A stretch of DNA of 64,000 bases from Leucobacter weissii (GTDB taxonomy: Bacteria; Actinomycetota; Actinomycetes; Actinomycetales; Microbacteriaceae), in contig NZ_JAGDYM010000004.1 in NCBI RefSeq assembly GCF_017565745.1, positions 310,001 through 374,000 of the forward strand, given 5' to 3'. The position numbers and the translations under genes are program-made. Below the pieces are notes generated by a model. The model was not told the DNA's origin. It saw only the letters and a program-made list of their open reading frames with translations, and did not search any database. Below are positions 8,532 to 17,091 of this stretch, one piece after another; within the stretch, counting starts at the first letter, position 1; each line of letters starts with the position of its first letter.

Positions 8532-9506
8532 TCAGAACGCCGGTTCGACGTCGTCCACGTTCTCAGCGGTGACCACCGTCAGCGGGATGGGGATGCGGCT
8601 GTCGACGGTCTCGCCGGCGACCACTCGCAGGATCGTCTCCAGCGCCAGCTTCCCGTCCTCGACCGGCGACTGGACGATCGTTGCGTAGAACTGTCCGGCC
8701 TTGATCGACTCGAACGCGTCCCGCTGCCCGTTGATGCCGACGATCGGCGGGATGGAGTCCGGATCCTTCCCGGCTTCGGCCCACGCGTCGATGAACCCCC
8801 GGGCCATCGTGTCGTCGTTCGCGTAGACGCCGTCGATGTCGTCGCCGAAGCGGGTGATGAGGTCTCGGCTCGCGACGAGCGCCTTCTGCTGGTCGAAGTC
8901 GGCGTTCACCGTCTGCAGGATCTCGATCTCCGAACCGAGCTCCTCGAGTCGTTCCGTGAAGCCGTCGGTGCGGCCGATGCTGGTTCCGTTGCCGGCCTGG
9001 CCCGCGATGATGACGACGCCCCCGGTGCCGCCCAGCGCATCGTTCAGCGCATCCGCGGAGAGCACGCCCTCCTCGTAGACATCGGGACCGGTGAAGCTCG
9101 CCACGAGTTCGAGCGCCTCGTCGTCCATCGGCGAGTTGATGAGCACGACCGGGATGCCAGCCGTCTGCGCCTGGATGAGGCCGGGAATGTAGGCCTGCGG
9201 GTCGAGCGGCCACAGCACGATCCCGTCGGGATCGCGGCCGATGCAGGTGGTGAGCTGCTCCGTGCCGGTCTGGACGTCGAAGTCCTGACTGAGGGTCGTG
9301 ACCGTGGCACCGGCCGCTTCGGCCGCCGCGCTGAACGCCTCGTTCGCGGGCGTGGCGTAGGCGTGCGATTCGGCCGCCGTGATGTAGCAGATCTCGGCGG
9401 CCTCGCCGTCTGCGGGGTCCGCCTCGGGGCCGCCGCCCGCCGAGCAGGAGGCGAGCAGCAGCGCTGCGGCCAGCGCCGTGCCTCCGATGAGCGCTTTCTT
9501 GATCAT
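8532..9506 (-). CDS. CUT2-type sugar ABC importer, substrate-binding lipoprotein
   Basis: This 324-residue Peripla_BP_4-type lipoprotein has the signal peptide MIKKALIGGTALAAALLLAS with lipobox Cys21. The mature part begins with EICYITAAESHAYATPANEA, and VVLINSPMDDEALELVASFT follows in the first lobe. The DGVYANDDTMARGFIDA segment, shared with ribose- and galactose-type binders, lies in the second lobe. GAAAGGACAC precedes the ATG, which overlaps the stop of the upstream permease (ATGA). It is the last gene of the operon and is followed by the strong stem at 8484-8516. The bound sugar cannot be read from the sequence. Confidence 0.88.
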   Translation of the reverse strand: MIKKALIGGTALAAALLLASCSAGGGPEADPADGEAAEICYITAAESHAYATPANEAFSAAAEAAGATVTTLSQDFDVQTGTEQLTTCIGRDPDGIVLWPLDPQAYIPGLIQAQTAGIPVVLINSPMDDEALELVASFTGPDVYEEGVLSADALNDALGGTGGVVIIAGQAGNGTSIGRTDGFTERLEELGSEIEILQTVNADFDQQKALVASRDLITRFGDDIDGVYANDDTMARGFIDAWAEAGKDPDSIPPIVGINGQRDAFESIKAGQFYATIVQSPVEDGKLALETILRVVAGETVDSRIPIPLTVVTAENVDDVEPAF

Positions 9507-10561
9507 GCGTGTGTCCTTTCGGTTTCCTTCGTTGGGGTGCTGCCGGCTCTCCTCGGTGAGAAGCGGCGTACGAGCGAGGGGAGGGAGAGGTCGACGCCTC
9601 TCTTCGCGTGCGTGAGCGCATCGAGCAGGATCAGCAGGAGGAGGATCGCGCCGGTGACGATGTCCTGCACATAGGCCGGAACGCTCTGGTACTCCATGGC
9701 CGTGGTCAGCGCGGCGAGCGTGAGCAGTCCTCCCAGAGTGCCGAGCGCCGACCCGACGCCGCCCTCCAGCCGCGTGCCGCCGATCACGACCGCCGCGATC
9801 GCGGTGAGCACGATCGTGTCGCCGAACACCGGCGATCCCGTGTTCGAGGCGACGCTGAAGAGAACGCCGGCGAGGCCCGCCATGAACCCGCTGAAGACGA
9901 ATGCGCCGAAGAGGTACCAGCGCGAGCGGATCCCGCTCGCGGAGGCGCTGGTCGCGTTGCTGCCCACCGCGAAGAGGTTGCGCCCGCTGACCGTGCGCGT
10001 CAGCCAGACGTGCAGCAGCAGGATCAGCACCAGGAACAGCGCCACCCGCGCCGAGAGCGTGCCGAAGAGGGGCTGGGTCAGCGGTATGCCGAAGAAGGGG
10101 TCGACGCCGCTGATCGGCCGGGAGTCGGTGATGAGATGGCACACCGCTCGGAAGAGCAGCATCGAGGCCAGCGTCGCGACGAGCGAGTTGATCCTCAGCA
10201 CCACCACGAGCACCCCGTTGCAGGTGCCCGCCAGGATCCCGACGCCGACGCCGACGATCGCGGCGGGCACCTGACCGAGCTGTTCCTGCAGTCCGATGGC
10301 GGCGATTCCGGAGAGCGCGAGAATCGCGCCGCCCGAGAGATCCAGCTGCCCGGCGATCAGCACGACGGTGAGGCCGATTGCGATCAGGCCCATGGTCGCG
10401 ACGCGATCCGCGCCCAGGCTCAGCGTTCTGGCCGCGAAGAAGCCCGGCACGAAGGTCGCCGAGATCGCGAGCGTGGCGACAAGGATCACCACCACCCGGT
10501 ATCGGACCAGGCCGAGGAGCGCGAGGGTCCAGGGACGCTGCGCGGAGCTCGTGGGGGTCAT
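9503..10561 (-). CDS. CUT2-type sugar ABC importer, permease subunit 2
   Basis: This 352-residue BPD_transp_2 family permease has about ten membrane segments. Landmarks are AGQLDLSGGAILALSGIA, the cytoplasmic loop FAVGSNATSASASGI and the glycine-rich VIGGTRLEGGVGSALG. The usual DLSVG motif reads DLSGG, a small deviation from the other permeases here. The ATG overlaps the stop of the first permease, and the stop overlaps the ATG of the binding protein, so the transport genes form an unbroken overlapping chain. The tail after the last membrane segment is about 35 residues long and basic. Confidence 0.87.
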   Translation of the reverse strand: MTPTSSAQRPWTLALLGLVRYRVVVILVATLAISATFVPGFFAARTLSLGADRVATMGLIAIGLTVVLIAGQLDLSGGAILALSGIAAIGLQEQLGQVPAAIVGVGVGILAGTCNGVLVVVLRINSLVATLASMLLFRAVCHLITDSRPISGVDPFFGIPLTQPLFGTLSARVALFLVLILLLHVWLTRTVSGRNLFAVGSNATSASASGIRSRWYLFGAFVFSGFMAGLAGVLFSVASNTGSPVFGDTIVLTAIAAVVIGGTRLEGGVGSALGTLGGLLTLAALTTAMEYQSVPAYVQDIVTGAILLLLILLDALTHAKRGVDLSLPSLVRRFSPRRAGSTPTKETERTHA

Positions 10562-11565
10562 GAGCGGCCTCCTTTGCGGCGCAGATAGATGTCGAGCGAG
10601 ACGGCGAGCACGATCAGCAGTCCCTTCGCGATGCCCTGCACCGCCGTCGGCACGCCCTGGAGGACGAGGATGTTGTTGAGGAGCGCCACGAACATGAGCC
10701 CGCCGAGCGCCCGCGGGATGCTGCCCGAGCCTCCGAGCAGGCTGATCCCGCCGACCACCACCGCGGTGATGGCGTCGAACTCGTAGCCGACGCCGATCGC
10801 CGGGCGGGCGGTCTGCAGCGTGATCCCGAGCAGGACGCCGGCGAAGCCGCCCAGCCCGGCCGTGAGGACGAAGGCGGCGGCGCGGGTCCGCGCCAGCGGC
10901 ACCGCGCTCGCTCGGGTCGCGTCGGGGTTGCTCCCCGCCGCGTACACCCAGCGCCCGAGGGTGGTTCTCGAGAGCACCAGATGGCCGGCGGTCGCGATGA
11001 CCGCGAAGATGATCACGATCACCGGGATCCCGGACACCCGGCTGTTGAGGAAGGCCTGCGCGCCGGGGTCGGATCCGTAGACGATGACGCCTCCCGCGCT
11101 CCACTGGGCGATGCCGAGCACGATCGTGCTCACCGCGAGCGTGGTGATGACCGGATTGATCCGCGCGTAGCCGATCAGCACCCCGTTGACCGCCCCGGCG
11201 CCGGTCGCCGCGAGAACGCCGACGGCGGCGGCGGGGAGGGTGCCGAGCTGGGGCTGCAGGCTGAGGGAGAGGATCGCGCCCACGGCCACCGTCGCAGGGA
11301 CGGAGAGATCGGCCAGTCCTCGGGTGATGAACACGAAGGTCATTCCGACGACGATCACGCCGAGGATCGAGATGTTGATGAGGACGTTGACGAGATTGCC
11401 GACCGTGAGGAAACGATCCGAGAGCACGGTCCCGATCACGAGCAGCAGGAGGACGCCGAGCGGCATCCCGATCAGTGGGCCCAGCCTGGCGGCGAGATTG
11501 GCCTGGGTGACTCGGCTCGTCCCGGGAACCCCCGTCGCCGTCGTGTCGAGCCTGGTGTCGCTCAC
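10558..11565 (-). CDS. CUT2-type sugar ABC importer, permease subunit 1
   Basis: This 335-residue permease begins at a GTG (11,565) that overlaps the ATPase stop codon (GTGA). About 35 cytoplasmic residues precede the first membrane segment. Family landmarks are RGLADLSVPATVAVGAILS, YAAGSNPDATRASAVPL and GGISLLGGSGSIPRALGG. It presumably pairs with the next permease to form the channel for an unknown sugar. The operon architecture, without intergenic gaps, implies coupled translation. Confidence 0.87.
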   Translation of the reverse strand: MSDTRLDTTATGVPGTSRVTQANLAARLGPLIGMPLGVLLLLVIGTVLSDRFLTVGNLVNVLINISILGVIVVGMTFVFITRGLADLSVPATVAVGAILSLSLQPQLGTLPAAAVGVLAATGAGAVNGVLIGYARINPVITTLAVSTIVLGIAQWSAGGVIVYGSDPGAQAFLNSRVSGIPVIVIIFAVIATAGHLVLSRTTLGRWVYAAGSNPDATRASAVPLARTRAAAFVLTAGLGGFAGVLLGITLQTARPAIGVGYEFDAITAVVVGGISLLGGSGSIPRALGGLMFVALLNNILVLQGVPTAVQGIAKGLLIVLAVSLDIYLRRKGGRS

Positions 11566-13055
11566 GAGTGCACCGCCTCTCCGGTCGCCGCGTGCATGAC
11601 GGTCGCCTCGTCCGCCTCCGCGCGCCCGAGCTCCGCGGAGATGCGGCCCTCGTGGAGCACGTAGATGCGGTCGCTCACCGCCAGCACTTCGGGCAGTTCG
11701 GAGGAGATGAGCAGGATCGCCGTGCCCGCCGCGGCGAGCTCGCCGATGATCTCGTGGATGTCGGCCTTCGCCCCCACGTCCACGCCGCGCGTCGGCTCGT
11801 CGAGGATCAGCACCCGCGGCCGGGCGGCCAGCCACTTCGCGATCACGACCTTCTGCTGATTGCCGCCGCTCAGCGTGTCGACCGCCCGTTCGATCACCGG
11901 AGGGGAGACGCCGAGGCTGTCGACCTGCTCCCGCGCCAGGGAGCGCTCCCGGAAGCGCGAGATCCACCCGCCGGTGGACAGCCCCGAGAGCACCGGCAGG
12001 GCGATGTTGTCCTTGATCGACGCGGACGGCACGATGCCGTCCCGCTTGCGGTCCTCGGGAACATAGGCGATTCCGGCCTTGACGCCCTGGCCGGGGGTGC
12101 GGGCCTGCACCTCGACGCCGTCGACCCGCACCGCGCCCGACTGCGCTCGTTCGAGGCCGAACACCGCCCGTGCCACCTCGGTGCGGCCGGCTCCGACGAG
12201 CCCGGCGAGCCCCACGATCTCGCCCGCGCGAACATGCAGCGAGACCTCGTCGAAGGCGCCGCTCCTGGTGAGTTCCTCGACCTCCAGCACCGTCGCTCCG
12301 ATGGGGACCTCCCGCTTGGGGAAGATGTCGGTGAGCTCGCGGCCGACCATGAGACGGATCATCTCGCCGGCCGTGAGGCCGGATGACTCCCTGGTCTCGA
12401 TTCTGCGGCCGTCTCTGAGCACCGTGACGCGGTCCGCGAGGTCCAGGACCTCGCGGAGGCGATGGCTGATGTAGATGATCGCGATGCCGTCCTCGCGCAT
12501 CCTCCGCACGATGTGGAAGAGCGCCTGCGCCTCGTGCTCGCTGAGCGACGAGGTCGGTTCGTCGAGCACGATGATCTTCGGCCGCTGCGCGTAGGCCTTC
12601 GCGATCTCCACGATCTGCTGCTGGCTCACCGTGAGCGAGCCGAGAATCGCAGACGGGTCGACCCGCGCATCGAAGGCGTCGAGCACGGCCACCGCCGCGT
12701 CGTGCAGCCGGCGCCGCCGGACGAAGCCCAGGCGGGACGGCGTCGCCCCGAGCATGATGTTCTCGGCGACGGTCAGATCCGGCACCAGGTTGAGCTCCTG
12801 ATAGACCATTCCGATGCCGCGTCTGCGAGCGTCGATCGGCCCCGAGACGCGGGTCTCCTCGCCCTCCAGGCTGATCGTCCCCCGATCCGGCTGGTAGACG
12901 CCGGCGAGGATCTTCATGAGCGTCGACTTTCCGGCGCCGTTCTCGCCGACGATGGCGTGCACCTCACCGGCGCGGACCTCGAGGTCGACGTCCGCGAGCG
13001 CGCGGATCCCCGGGAACGATTTCGAGATGCCCCGCATCTCCAGCGCCGCGGTCAT
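11562..13055 (-). CDS. CUT2-type sugar ABC importer, double ATPase subunit
   Basis: This 497-residue two-domain ABC ATPase has [14 protein letters not shown] near residue 40 and IIVLDEPTSSLS in the first domain, with the degenerate signature LTVSQQQ. The second domain has GLVGAGRTEVARAVFG, a canonical [16 protein letters not shown] signature and VLILDEPTRGVDVG. The ATG at 13,055 overlaps the stop of the upstream DUF4432 gene. It should energise sugar uptake through the two permeases encoded next. Confidence 0.9.
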   Translation of the reverse strand: MTAALEMRGISKSFPGIRALADVDLEVRAGEVHAIVGENGAGKSTLMKILAGVYQPDRGTISLEGEETRVSGPIDARRRGIGMVYQELNLVPDLTVAENIMLGATPSRLGFVRRRRLHDAAVAVLDAFDARVDPSAILGSLTVSQQQIVEIAKAYAQRPKIIVLDEPTSSLSEHEAQALFHIVRRMREDGIAIIYISHRLREVLDLADRVTVLRDGRRIETRESSGLTAGEMIRLMVGRELTDIFPKREVPIGATVLEVEELTRSGAFDEVSLHVRAGEIVGLAGLVGAGRTEVARAVFGLERAQSGAVRVDGVEVQARTPGQGVKAGIAYVPEDRKRDGIVPSASIKDNIALPVLSGLSTGGWISRFRERSLAREQVDSLGVSPPVIERAVDTLSGGNQQKVVIAKWLAARPRVLILDEPTRGVDVGAKADIHEIIGELAAAGTAILLISSELPEVLAVSDRIYVLHEGRISAELGRAEADEATVMHAATGEAVHS

Positions 13056-14110
13056 GCTGCGCTCCGCTCTTCGTCGGCCATCCGTGCGCGGCTGGGGCCG
13101 CAGTGGAACTCCAGGCGGTAGTCGGCGCTCTCGCCGGGCGCGAGGATCGGCAGCACTCCGGCGTCGCGCGCGGCGGCCCGGCCGAGGCTCCAGTCCACGT
13201 TGGTGGGCTCCAGCCCGAGAACGTAGTGGCCCTCTCCCAGCATCTTCCACTGGTGGAGGGCGGGCAGCGAGGCCGTGTCGAAGCGCAGGGCGAGCCGCAC
13301 GTCGAGGGAGGGGTTGTCGACCGAGACCTCGGCGGTGCCGCGATCGGAGAAGTCGTGCCGGAAGACCTGCTCGTCGTAGCCGGGGACGGGTGCGGACAGC
13401 GCGTCCCAGTGCTCGAGACCGGACGCGGCGTCGGCGTCGCGCGGGGACACGGCATTCGAGGGGAGGTCGAGCACGGCGCCCTCGTCGATCAGCGGCCAGC
13501 CGAGGTTCGCGTGATACAGCACCATGTGGCCGACGGGAGCGGCCGCCTCGTTCGTCACGCGATCCTCGACCACGATGCTCGTGCCGCCGAGCGGGATCCG
13601 GATCCGCCTGCGCAGCACCAGGTTCTCCCCGAACACCGCCGTCTGGCGCACTTCCCCCTCGACCACGATCTCGGTGTCGGCGACCTGGCTCCGGGTGATC
13701 GCGGCGGGCACGGTTCCCACCCGGCCGTGCATCGGATACTCGATCCCGGACTCGAGGCTCGGCGGCCCGTAGGCGTCCAAGCCGCAGGTGGCGAGGAGCC
13801 CGCCGCCGAAGCTCCGCAGCCAGCCGGTTCCCGAGTCGACGGCCAGGGCCGGCGAGGCGAACCCGGTCGGGGAGTGCCAGGCGAGCGGAACGCCGCGGTA
13901 GCTGACGGCGCCGATGTCGAGGGCGCGGTCCGGGTGCAGGTCGAGCGCGAGGCCGCCGCCGGAGGTCACGACGATCCGGCGCCCGCCGCGTGCGGGCCCC
14001 TGGGTCTCGACCAGTTCGTCGGCGCCGGCGAGTTGACGGAGGGCTCCCACCCGGCGTCGCGCCTCGGGCAGCGTGCGTCCGAAGAGACGGGGCTCGTCCC
14101 GCACGGTCAT
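13052..14110 (-). CDS. DUF4432 / aldose-1-epimerase-like protein
   Basis: This 352-residue protein resembles the DUF4432 group of the galactose-mutarotase-like superfamily, which bind sugars in a beta-sandwich. Visible family-type segments are LDLHPDRALDIGAVSYRGVP near the N-terminus, GGLLATCGLDAYGPP with EYPMHGRVGTVPA in the middle, VLYHANLGWPLIDEGA, and LGLEPTNVDWSLG near the end. The HGR and YHANLGWP segments carry histidines in the positions usual for mutarotase-fold active sites. It overlaps its neighbours on both sides and lies between a sugar-isomerase-like gene and the importer. The likely role is epimerisation or mutarotation of the imported sugar; the exact reaction is unknown. Confidence 0.75.
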   Translation of the reverse strand: MTVRDEPRLFGRTLPEARRRVGALRQLAGADELVETQGPARGGRRIVVTSGGGLALDLHPDRALDIGAVSYRGVPLAWHSPTGFASPALAVDSGTGWLRSFGGGLLATCGLDAYGPPSLESGIEYPMHGRVGTVPAAITRSQVADTEIVVEGEVRQTAVFGENLVLRRRIRIPLGGTSIVVEDRVTNEAAAPVGHMVLYHANLGWPLIDEGAVLDLPSNAVSPRDADAASGLEHWDALSAPVPGYDEQVFRHDFSDRGTAEVSVDNPSLDVRLALRFDTASLPALHQWKMLGEGHYVLGLEPTNVDWSLGRAAARDAGVLPILAPGESADYRLEFHCGPSRARMADEERSAA

Positions 14111-15360
14111 ATCCCGAGCTCCCCGCGCTCGGCCTCGAGCTGCCGGTTGCCGGGCCCGAAGTGCTTGAGGATCACGAGGTCCTCGGTCGACGAGGCGTTC
14201 GTGATCACGACCCCCTCCTCGGCCGCGCTCGACGTGACGAAGAACTCGTCGTCCGAGAACTGGCCGTAGCGGATGCCCGAGATCGCGGCGATCAGCTGCC
14301 CGCCGATCCTGCCGTGTCCGGCGACGGCGATGAGCCCGTGCGCATCGCGATCGGAGATCCGGGCCGTTCCGCCCGGTGCCACGGTGAGCTCCTTGGCGCT
14401 GAACGCCGGGGAACGATAGGTGATCCAGCGCTCGACGAACTCGGGGGAGCCCGTCCGGCTCTCGAGCGTCTCGACCGGGGGAGTGAAGCGGTGGCTCCAG
14501 AACTCCGGGTCGACGTTGCGATCCCAGTCGATCAGGTCGATGATGAAATCGAGGTCGCCGACCTTCTCCGCCGGCACGTCCTTCCAGAGCAGCTCGTCGG
14601 GCACCTCGCGGTTGTTCGACCAGGACTCGGTCATCGCGAACACGTCGCAGGCGGCTTGCGGCTCGTAGGTGCAGACGCTCGCGGGCGCGTGCAGGATGCC
14701 CGCTGGGACGTCCCATCCGGTGCCCGCGGCGATCCGGTAGGCCTTCGAGAGGTCGGTGATGCGATTGTCGCCGCCGCGCAGGAACGCCTCGAGCCTGTCG
14801 CGCACCTGCTCCTTCGTCGTCTCGGGATGGAGCCCGAAGAAGGTGTAGGGGAAGCGCCCGCCGTGGTCGTTCATCTGCGGGGGGAAGTAGTAGGCCTCGG
14901 GCTTGCCCGGCTTGCCGACCAGCGCGGCATGCTCGTCGCGATGATGAATGTGGAAGGGCAGCGGGAATTCGTTGTCGAAGAACTTCGAGTACATCGGCCA
15001 GCGACCGTGGCTCTCCCACAGCTCGCCGAGCGCCTCCCCCTTCGCATGGGCGAAGACCTCGTCGAGCGGGATCACGCCGCCGTTCGGGTCGCGGACGAGG
15101 CTGAGGCCCTCGAAGGGGTCGGTCAGCGGGCCGTTCTCCGCGCGCACGGCGCTCGCCAGCCAGCGTTCATCGATGCCGCCGCGCTCCTTGCCGAGCGGGA
15201 AGTAGTCGTCCGGATGCAGCCGGATCCTTCGCCCCGGCGTGCAGAACGAGCGCGGAACCCAGGCGGGCGCCAGGCGCAGCACGCCGTTCGCGTCGTTCAT
15301 CGCTCGATCGATGGCGGATTCGGAACCCGAGACGCCCTCGTACGGACCGGCTTGTGCCAT
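14107..15360 (-). CDS. Phosphomannose-isomerase-like cupin protein, probable sugar isomerase
   Basis: This 417-residue protein is related to type I mannose-6-phosphate isomerases but is divergent. The metal-site region FHIHHRDEHAALVGKPGKPE combines a cupin HxH..E pattern with the KPE motif of phosphomannose isomerases. A second cupin segment reads GTGWDVPAGILHAPAS (about residues 210-225). It is the first gene of the operon; ATG 15,360 has AGGAG 6 nt upstream, and the in-frame upstream extension runs through the operators and is rejected. With the epimerase-like gene and importer it probably isomerises an incoming unphosphorylated aldose or ketose. No kinase is encoded in this operon. Confidence 0.65.
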   Translation of the reverse strand: MAQAGPYEGVSGSESAIDRAMNDANGVLRLAPAWVPRSFCTPGRRIRLHPDDYFPLGKERGGIDERWLASAVRAENGPLTDPFEGLSLVRDPNGGVIPLDEVFAHAKGEALGELWESHGRWPMYSKFFDNEFPLPFHIHHRDEHAALVGKPGKPEAYYFPPQMNDHGGRFPYTFFGLHPETTKEQVRDRLEAFLRGGDNRITDLSKAYRIAAGTGWDVPAGILHAPASVCTYEPQAACDVFAMTESWSNNREVPDELLWKDVPAEKVGDLDFIIDLIDWDRNVDPEFWSHRFTPPVETLESRTGSPEFVERWITYRSPAFSAKELTVAPGGTARISDRDAHGLIAVAGHGRIGGQLIAAISGIRYGQFSDDEFFVTSSAAEEGVVITNASSTEDLVILKHFGPGNRQLEAERGELGI

Positions 15361-15393
15361 TACCCACTCCTTTGTGCGTTCATCTGCATGATC

Positions 15394-15430
15394 TGGTTCA
15401 TTGAACCAAAGATGTTTCAATGAAACTATC
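15394..15430 (-). promoter_or_regulatory. Promoter with two operator palindromes for the unknown-sugar operon
   Basis: Two odd-centred inverted repeats stand just upstream of the first gene: TGGTTCATTGAACCA (15,394-15,408, 7+1+7 perfect) and GTTTCAATGAAAC (15,414-15,426, 6+1+6 perfect). A -10 candidate, GATAGT, reads leftward at 15,425-15,430 and overlaps the second repeat, so a bound repressor would block initiation. The first repeat matches the palindrome beside the LacI gene at 7,463. Confidence 0.65.
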
Positions 15431-15593
15431 AGACCTCATCCGAGGGCACAAGTGGGAGGGCGCGACACACCGGGGCTCCGATTCCTCGGCCCCCGGAAAC
15501 GGGATCGCCGCAGCGACCCCGGGGCGCGACCCGGGCGCGAAGGGCGGCACTGATCCGCCGCGTCCGGTCGCCGGGGCGCGGACGAGGGGACGG

Positions 15594-17027
15594 TCAGCGG
15601 GCCCGGCGGGTCTCGTTCAGCGCGCTCAGCTCGGCGAAGCGCGTCAGACGCTCGGCGTAGGCGCTCGTCAGCGACGGCTGCGGGGCGTAGCTCGCCTGGG
15701 TCGCCTGCCCGAGCCGGCGAACCGTCTCGAAGGTCGGGATCTCCCCGGTCGCGAGCCCGGCGAGCACCGCAGCCCCCTGCGCGGCTCCGTGGCCGCTGGC
15801 CGGTCGGTCCACCGGAACCCCCAGCACGTCCGCCTTGATCTGGAGCCAGACGTGCGACGAGGACCCGCCTCCCGTCGACACGACCCGGTCCACCGGGTAG
15901 CCCGCCTCGGCGATCGTCGCGACATCGCGCGCGAGCGCCATCGCGTTGCCCTCCATCGCGGCGAGCATCAGATCGTACCCGTCCGCGGCGAGATCGATGC
16001 CGTCGATCACGCCGCGGGAACGCTGATTCCAGGTCGGGGTGCGCTCTCCTGCCAGGCTGGTCACCATGGTCAGACGACCCGGCCGGGATCGGGCCCCCAG
16101 AGTCGCATCGTCGCGCAGATCGCGCTGCCCGTCGAGGCCGTTGACCCAGTCGATCGTGGCGCCGGCCGTGACCTGGGCGGTGATGAGCAGGTCGACGCCG
16201 GGCACGCAGTGACGCGTGTGGATGAATCCGGGCACTCGGGTGCCTCGCGGCACCGGCAGGATGGTGACGCTCGAGAACCCGGTCATGTCGACCAGCGGAT
16301 CCCCGGGCGCGATGATGCCGGCCTCGAGGGCCGATCCGATCGAGTCGATGCCGCCGGCGACCACCTGCGCGCCCGCGGTGATGCCGGTGGCGCGGGCGGC
16401 CTCCGCGGTCACCGTTCCCACGACCTCGGTCGACGGCACGATGCGGGGGAGGCGGCGCAGCGAGGGCTCGGCCTCGAGCAGCGAGGAATCGAAGGCGTCG
16501 GCGTCGTCGTCGAACCCCTGCATGAGCGCCGCCGTGGTGTCGTCGAGCACGCTCGCTCCGCTGAGCCGACGCACGATGAAGCCGTTGGCCGAGACCACGT
16601 GCTCGGCCGTGCTCAGCGCCTCGGGGCGGTGAGCGGCGAGCCAGGGCAGTTTCGCGGTGCCGAAGAAGGGATCCGCGCCGTTGCGAGATCCGGGGACGAT
16701 CTCGGCGATGCGCCGCGCCTCGGCCGAGGCACGGCGGTCCAGCCAGGTGAGCGCGGGAGAGGTCGGCGCGCCGCTCGCGTCGATCGGCACCAGGGTGGGC
16801 GCCTGCGAGGTCACCGAGACCGCGGTCACCTCGCGCCCGTTCACGACGCGCCGGGTCACGGCGCACACCGCCGCCCACCAGGCGTTCGCGTCCTGCTCGG
16901 CCGCGGTGCCGTCGGTGGCCGTGGGGTAGCGCTGCGAGGCGTCGGCCAGCAGCTTGCCCGTGTGGTCGGTCGCGACCACCTTGACGGAACTCGTGCCGAC
17001 GTCGATGCCGAGGAGTAGCTTGCTCAT
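15594..17027 (-). CDS. FGGY-family sugar kinase
   Basis: This 477-residue carbohydrate kinase has the two FGGY domains. The N-terminal phosphate-binding segment is LLLGIDVGTSSVKVVATD. The first domain also has WLDRRASAEARRI, and the C-terminal domain has VVSTGGGSSSHVWLQIKADV and the GAAQGAAVLAG helix. It phosphorylates a pentulose, hexulose or alditol; the best general resemblance is to the xylulokinase branch, but the sugar cannot be assigned. It closes the operon that begins with the ATPase at 21,833, directly after a 2-hydroxyacid dehydrogenase. ATG 17,027 directly precedes the conserved N-terminus. Confidence 0.85.
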   Translation of the reverse strand: MSKLLLGIDVGTSSVKVVATDHTGKLLADASQRYPTATDGTAAEQDANAWWAAVCAVTRRVVNGREVTAVSVTSQAPTLVPIDASGAPTSPALTWLDRRASAEARRIAEIVPGSRNGADPFFGTAKLPWLAAHRPEALSTAEHVVSANGFIVRRLSGASVLDDTTAALMQGFDDDADAFDSSLLEAEPSLRRLPRIVPSTEVVGTVTAEAARATGITAGAQVVAGGIDSIGSALEAGIIAPGDPLVDMTGFSSVTILPVPRGTRVPGFIHTRHCVPGVDLLITAQVTAGATIDWVNGLDGQRDLRDDATLGARSRPGRLTMVTSLAGERTPTWNQRSRGVIDGIDLAADGYDLMLAAMEGNAMALARDVATIAEAGYPVDRVVSTGGGSSSHVWLQIKADVLGVPVDRPASGHGAAQGAAVLAGLATGEIPTFETVRRLGQATQASYAPQPSLTSAYAERLTRFAELSALNETRRAR

Positions 17028-17091
17028 GTTCGCTCTGACTGGGGGATCGGGAACGGGGGAAGGTCGCTCGGGAGCGGGTGCGCGCCGCGTC

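Noticed and set aside
15427-15593. Terminator behind the FGGY kinase gene at 15,594
   Set aside because: Only short, imperfect GC stems are present; none is convincing enough to annotate.
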